This document shows, piece after piece, positions 58,545 through 64,000 of a stretch of 64,000 nt of DNA. The translations under genes were made by a program, and so were the position numbers. Below the pieces are notes generated by a model. That model had not been told where the DNA came from. It saw only the letters and a list, made by a program, of their open reading frames with translations, and did not search any database. The stretch covers positions 125,578,522 through 125,642,521 of the forward strand of contig NC_089490.1 of the NCBI RefSeq assembly GCF_036850765.1. Direction: 5' to 3'. This stretch comes from Saccopteryx bilineata. Its lineage: Eukaryota > Chordata > Mammalia > Chiroptera > Emballonuridae. Positions within the stretch are counted from its first letter, which is position 1. Every line of letters begins with the position of its first letter.

Positions 58545-59515
58545 GCAACCATTTGCCACTTCTCCCCAAACTTCCAACTCCTCCTTCTTATCCTCACTCT
58601 CAGCTGATTACTTTGCTTACTGCTTTACTGAGGAAACACAATCAGAAGAGAAATTCTGAATCTGCAGCCTCCCTTCCCGCTTGCTGCTATCGATGAGCCA
58701 TGTGCTCTGTGTTCCTGGCGCAGAATGTTGCTGTTTTGGACAGCCCCTCTTTTTGTGCCTCTGACCCCATTCTCTCCTATTCAGGGCATCTTCCAGCAAT
58801 TCTTCCATTTCCTTCCTGCATTATTATTATTTTTCCTTTCTACTGAATTATGCTTATCAGCATACAAACATGCTGTTATTCTCTTGTTTTAATAAAACTA
58901 AATAAGTGAACACAAAAGGAAAATTTCTCTTCCATCCCTAGCCACTAACCATATGCTATTTATTCCCTTTGTAGCAAACTTTGTCTGATTTGCTCTCTCC
59001 AGTTCTTTTTATTCTCTTTAAAACACACTTCTAAACAGCCTTTTATGCCACTTCACTAAACATGTTTTTGCCAAGGTCAATGAGGACCTCCACATTGCTA
59101 AATCTTAGTCGTGTTTGTACTTGGCTTTTCACCAACATTGGGCACAATAAATGACTTTCTCTTCTTGGTTTATGTTCCTCAGGTGACTTTCAGAACACAA
59201 TCCCTTGGTTTTCCTCTTACCTCCCTTGCTGCTCCTCTTTAATTCCCTCGGCTAAAACCTCTTTAGCTCTCCAACCTCTTAAGATTAGAGCGTCCAAGAC
59301 AGGTCTCAGTCCTCTATCTTCCCCCATTCCCTCAGAGATCTCATCAAGCCTCCTCATTCTGAATATCTTTCTACAAAAGATTTCCAAATTCTTATCTCTA
59401 GACTCCCTCACTCTCCTGAATTCCAGACTCAAATACCCAACTGCCATCTCCCCTTTGCTATCTCAGACCTAGTATGTCCAAAACCCAGTTTCTGATCTTC
59501 CTCCCAAATCTGTCA
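58545..59515 (+). mobile_element. L2 LINE, reverse-transcriptase region
   Basis: Forward L2 (CR1-like clade) covering part of the reverse-transcriptase domain. Recognised by nucleotide order: 'cttctccccaaacttccaac', 'cagcatacaaacatgctg' (58859-58876), 'caaggtcaatgaggacctcc' (59073-59092), 'ggttttcctcttacctccc' and 'ccaactgccatctccccttt' (59437-59456). The Asp motif of the palm and the YADD box are scrambled by indels and stops, so it is a fossil. Confidence 0.78.
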
Positions 59516-60050
59516 CAGTTCTGGCAAGAAACAGATGGCACACTTAACTGAGGTAATTTGAGGACAGTTTAATAAAGAAGTGATTTCCAGGGTGTATGGA
59601 AACCGCAGAGATAGTGCAATCCTCCAGTGCTAACAGAAGTGGCTACTGTCCTGCCAACTCAGAAAAGTAAAGGAGTTAAGGGAGGAGACAGCTGTTACAA
59701 GAGGAAAAGAAGAACCAACGTGAGAGTGAGGGCAAGAGAGAGAAAGATTTTCAAATTCTATCTCTAGAGAGGAAAGGTGGAAGTGGATAGAGGTGTGAAG
59801 AAGGTCAGTTGACAGGAGCTGTGACCCTTAGTGAAGGAATGCATGCAGTTGAAGACACTGAATTCTTCCCTTGCCTCATTAGTGTTCCCCACTAACTGAA
59901 GACACCTGGAAAGCCAGCAAGTAGGGGACCAGCTGATGTACACAGTCGAGGTACATCAGCCAGTCAGCAGAGCAAATGAAGAAGGGCAGATAGCGGGTCT
60001 GGAGGGGCAGATAGAAGATAGGCTGCCACTCCAGAACAACTCTGCCTCTA
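59516..60050 (+). mobile_element. Unassigned ancient repeat, possibly LTR
   Basis: 'ggcaagaaacagatggcaca', an 'aataaa' at 59570-59575, 'aaggagttaagggaggagac' and 'ggtctggaggggcagatag' look like a widespread old mammalian repeat. I cannot name it or fix its ends. Confidence 0.35.
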
Positions 60051-60616
60051 GTATCCCCCCTTGGATTATTGCTATAAGAAATGTGGTGGTTTATTATTTT
60101 CTCTTGTTTGTTTTTAGTGGTAAAGAAGCTGATGATTAAGTAAGTCATAGAACTTGTTAAGGCTCCCCAAACATTCACAGTTCACATGAAAATAATGCAT
60201 ATGATATAATCACAGTGTCTTCACATTCAACACCTGTATAAATAGATCCAAATCCCCTGGGGAGTGAGGAAAGCGGTGACGTTGATATGTGTAGGTTAGG
60301 TCTCTCTTTACTTTATGATTGGCTGCATAACAGATGGCCACTAAAATGAGTTGAACAGTTGCCCGAACATCAGTAATACAAAAAAAAGAGGAAAAAGAGA
60401 AGCTTCAAGTTATAAACACAGCAACCTATATGGACAATCTCTAAGGAAATCCCTGTTAGTCAAGATACACAAAGCTGCTCCTGGATGCCAGGAACAGGCA
60501 TCTGATGTACAAGAGGGCGTATCTTCATATGCATATTCTCTATAAATAACCAGCAGTGCAGAAGAGATAGGGGGACAAACAGGAGCAGGACACTGACAGG
60601 GTGTATTCATCTAGTT
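60051..60616. other. No feature recognised
   Basis: Unassigned; frames lack domains. Confidence 0.45.
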
Positions 60617-60629
60617 AAAAACTAGTTGG

Positions 60630-60958
60630 CCAGCCAGGGCACACAGAAGAAGCACCCATCTGCTTCTCCACCCCTCCCCCTCTCCTCCTCCTCTCTCTCT
60701 CTCCTCCCCTCCTGCAGCCGAGGCTCCATTGGAGCAAAGATGGCCCGGGCACTGAGGATGGCTCTGTGGCCTCTGCCTCAGGCGCTAGAATGGCTCTGGA
60801 TGCAACAGAGTGACGCCTCAGAGGGGCAGAGCATCGCCCCCTGGTGGGCATGCCGGGTGGATCCCGGTCAGGCGCATGCGGGAGTCTGTCTGACTGCCTC
60901 CCCATTTCCAGCTTCGGAAAAATGAAAAAAAAAAAAAAAAGATAAAAGCAAACAGAAA
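60630..60958 (+). mobile_element. Type C tRNA-derived SINE, lacking its tRNA head
   Basis: Begins at 'ccagccagggcacac', so the A- and B-boxes are missing. Perfect 13-bp duplication aaaaactagttgg at 60617-60629 and 60959-60971 shows it was inserted in truncated form. Confidence 0.92.
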
Positions 60959-60971
60959 AAAAACTAGTTGG

Positions 60972-61934
60972 GACACAACAAGAGTCTAGCACATACCATG
61001 CACATACTGTACATACCTTTTTGAAGCAGGGCCCAAACCCAAAACCAGAGCAAGGCCCAGTCCTCACCTAACTGGCAGAGTGTGTGGAGCTGGAAGGTGA
61101 CTCTCAGATCTTTGTGTGACTCTCTCCTTCATTCTCAGAGAGGTCATCTAAGACAAATCAGACTGACTCAGCTAACATTAGTCAGCATATGTTATTAACC
61201 ATGCCATGGTATGTAAAGAATGAACTAGACATTGTATTATCAAAGGACTTGACTTTTGGGAGACAGAGGAGTAGTGAAATTCTATATAATGTGATGAGTG
61301 AAGAGATCCAGGTTTGTAGAGAATGCTGGGGGAGCCCAGAGGAAGTGAGGTGGAGAAGTGACTCTGGGGGTGGAGGGTCCTGGGTGCTGAGCTGCAAGTA
61401 GAAATGCAATCCAAGACAGCTTAATGTTCTGTGCCCACCTCTCATGGCAAGGAAGTGTGAGGGGATTTGTTAGTTCACACTATGCTTTGCTTCTACTTCT
61501 GCATTTTGTTTCCTTTAGTGTTAGTTACCTGGTACCAGATTGCTTATTTTATGATTAACTCAGAAACCCCATGGAAAACCAAGAAATTTCTCAAGCCTCT
61601 ACACAGGACCTGTCGTGGGGCTACAGGGCACTGTCCCCATTCAGATTTCTGGGGAAGTCCTGGCTGGACTCCATTTTCAGCTCCTTTTAAAACAAGAGAT
61701 TGGACTCTGGCATTTTTAGTAGGTAGGTAAATGTGAGGATTTATTCTCTATTTATGAAAAATATAATAGGGTTAAAGTTTTATAGCAACATTTACTCACT
61801 CATGGTTCAACAAATGTTAATAAAGCCAAGTCTTGTATAAGGTTAAAGGTGTTCTGATCACCATATCAGTGTGAAGAGTGTGGGGGTTAATGTGAGGGTA
61901 GGGTTATGTCCCCAAAATAACAAGTGATTCTTGA
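60972..61934. other. No feature recognised
   Basis: Unassigned; overlapping frames at 61178-61445 on both strands have no support. Confidence 0.45.
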
Positions 61935-62640
61935 ACACCAGCTGAGTGTCTGACAATTCTACTCCATTCTGACACTACTCAGAGATAACTTTAGATTTCA
62001 TAAACTGATGGTTCAGTTCTACAAGACTGTTCTCCCTCTCTATTTCAGACACCAATCTCAAGTCCAGGTTGTCTTCTGGGTTTTAGGCCAATCAATTATA
62101 GATCAGCAGTGGGATGACCCCCACTTCCCACCCTCCTTGAGTTTGATCAGTTGCTAGAGCAGCTCACAGAACTCAGAGGAACACTTTCTTTCATAGATTA
62201 TTAGTTTATTCTAAAAGAATCTAATTCAAAAACAGCAAGATGGGAGTGATGGATAAGGCAAGAGATGTGAAAAGACGTACAGAGATTCTATACACCCTTT
62301 CTGAGCTTCCAGCTCTTCTCTGAGCACCATCCTCGATGTGCTCAGAACCCTGTCCTTGGGATTTTTATGGAGGCTTAAATCCATAGCTGTGGTTGAGTAA
62401 ATCGTTGGTCATTGGTGATTGAACTCAATCTTCAGCCCCTTTTCCTCCCCCCACCCCCAAGTCAGCAAGGTTGAACTGAAAGTTCCAATCCTCTAATCAA
62501 GTGATTGACTCTTCTGGCAACCAGCCCCATCTTAGGTGTTCTCCAAAAGTTACTCATTACCATAACAAAAGACACCTTTATGGCTTTCAAGGCTTAGGAA
62601 ATTTCAATGGTTTTGGGAGCTTTGTGCCAGAACTCTGCCA
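61935..62640 (-). mobile_element. Possible ERVL-like LTR
   Basis: 'gacaattctactccattctg', 'gttctacaagactgttctcc', 'gagcagctcacagaactcag' and a reversed AATAAA at 62201-62206 ('agtttattc') fit an old LTR in reverse. A weaker likeness exists at 30735-31020. Ends are approximate. Confidence 0.45.
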
Positions 62641-62769
62641 AAGACCTAATATATATTTCTTATTATAAATCATGATATTACAGAAATTCTAGAGGTAGAT
62701 AGATACAGTGGCACAAAGAACAGGCAAGCTGTTTTCTGGGGAGGACTTTGATGGGCAATACCTGGTGAT

Positions 62770-62985
62770 TCAAGTTGGACACTGAAGCCAGACTCTCTAG
62801 CCTTAAATCCTGGGCTCTCTTGTTGTAACATTAGGCAAGTTACTTTACTTCTCTAAACCTCTTTACCTATTAAATGGGAATAATAATAGTACCTATATCA
62901 TAAAATGACTACAAAGATTTTAAAAATTGATCAATGTAGAGGACTTAGAAGAGTGGTAGGCTTATAGGAAACCTAGTGACATTAT
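62770..62985 (+). mobile_element. MIR SINE
   Basis: Forward MIR: 'gaagccagactctctagcc', 'ggcaagttactttacttctc', 'gggaataataatagtaccta'. Confidence 0.85.
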
Positions 62986-63019
62986 TACTATTATCATCAT
63001 CATAGAATTTGGAAGAAAG

Positions 63020-63400
63020 AAAATTAGCAATTAAACCAGCAAAATAATTTTAGATAGGGATAACTACTGTGAAGGAAATAAAACAAGGTTATTAGAAAGT
63101 GATTGGAAAAGTTGCTTTAAATTAATCACAAGAAGGTCTCTCAAAGAAGTGGCATTTAAACTGAACCAAGCAGATCAGGGAACAGTATTCCAGGCAGAAG
63201 AAAATGCAAGTGTAAAGGCCGTGTGGCAGGATCGTGCCTGAGATATTCTATAATAGAAAGAAAAGGCAGGCAGTGTGGCTAATGAATGGGAAGAGTAAAA
63301 GGTTATGAAATTAAAGATGGAGGCAGAGGTCAGGTCGTAAAGATCTGTTAAAGACTAGAAATAGGTTTGTTTTCAGTGAATGGACCTTACACAGAACACA
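63020..63400 (+). mobile_element. Unassigned ancient mammalian repeat
   Basis: 'aagaagtggcatttaaactg', 'tattccaggcagaag' and 'aagtgtaaaggccgtgtgg' are characteristic phrases of a common old repeat, whose family I cannot name. Confidence 0.4.
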
Positions 63401-64000
63401 TAGCCTCACAAGGCATGGATAGGTTACTAGACCACGGAGGCTAAATGCTACTTTCTGTTTTCCCAGTCCTCAATGGAAAGGAAAAAAAGATATTCTTTAG
63501 GCAAAAGGGAAAATCAGAGGGTGAGATTTCTCACCATTTCAGGTACAACAGAGAGGAAAGAAGGATTGCTTTGAGGGTTGAAGGTTCTCCATGAGACTGG
63601 ATCTTTCATTGTCTTCTAGACAAAAGGTCCATAGTCAACCAGGGAGTTTACCAATCATGGCAACAATGTGACCCTGAGTGTAGGCTGTAGACTCAGGCTA
63701 TGCTGGAGAGGTGGCCTAGGCCCTTTGTGAAGGCGAGCTCTGAGACAGAGCTGACCACACACAAGTAACTCACCAATTTTTAAAATATAGCTGAAAGCCA
63801 ATCAAACTAAATTCAGATTCCATTATTATAATCAAAATGCTTCAAGCTTTATATTTAAGGCTTATGAACTTTAATTTAGGAGATCAGTGTGCCCCTCCCC
63901 TGAAAAAAAGCTTTTATTATTGGTAGTACTTGTAAAATTTACTTAGGGTGAGGATGCTCTGGAATCCATAAGTAGGGTAATCATATAGTTTATCTTCTAA
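63401..64000. other. No feature recognised
   Basis: Unassigned up to the window end. Confidence 0.45.

Noticed and set aside
60615..61067. 150-codon reverse frame
   Set aside because: Most of it is antisense to the type C SINE at 60630-60958; same sequence style as 12425-12850 and 52245-52518.

Overview
This window reads as non-coding mammalian nuclear DNA, most probably from a bat. Three tRNA-derived SINE types occur in it (called A, B and C here). They begin 'gcctgaccagg', 'gcctgacctgtggtgg' and 'ggccctggccggttggctca', have pyrimidine-rich 3' regions and A-rich tails, and are of the kind I know from horseshoe-bat-like genomes. They do not look like the vesper-bat VES type. They sit among L1 copies and older mammalian repeats (MIR, L2, MER5/MER58-like hAT elements, Tigger elements, an MLT1 LTR). 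I recognise no host protein-coding gene, rRNA, functional tRNA, CRISPR array or bacterial feature. The stretch is gene desert or the inside of a large intron.

Layout. 1-2122: reverse-strand Tigger1 transposon, cut by two type A SINEs. 2123-8640: mostly unassigned DNA with a short L1 scrap, MIRs, a complete Tigger2/MER2-type element, a MER5-like piece and an MLT1 LTR. 8640-27291: an L1 cluster, all reverse strand. L1-A (8640-15023 plus 20516-22470) carries three SINEs. L1-B (15024-20515) is nested in it between 18-bp target duplications. L1-D (22516-27291) keeps only its 5' half and holds a likely solo LTR. 27292-34703: sparse repeats and a 5'-truncated forward L1. 34704-42968: a long reverse-strand L1-C with two SINEs and a 2.3-kb 5' UTR built on a three-unit repeat. 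42969-64000: unassigned sequence with seven SINEs, MIRs, a hAT element, a mariner-like MITE inside an L1 3' UTR, two to three L2 fragments, an L1 3' end and old LTR-like sequence.

Nothing here works together as a pathway; the coding potential is broken L1 ORF1/ORF2, a Tigger transposase and an L2 reverse transcriptase. The content of interest is the order of insertion, visible from target-site duplications, the L1 promoter architecture, and which catalytic motifs are lost. I looked for an undescribed system and did not find one. The least explained observations are the repeat-built L1 5' UTRs with long antisense ORFs, the L1 that retains only its 5' half, and several palindromes.
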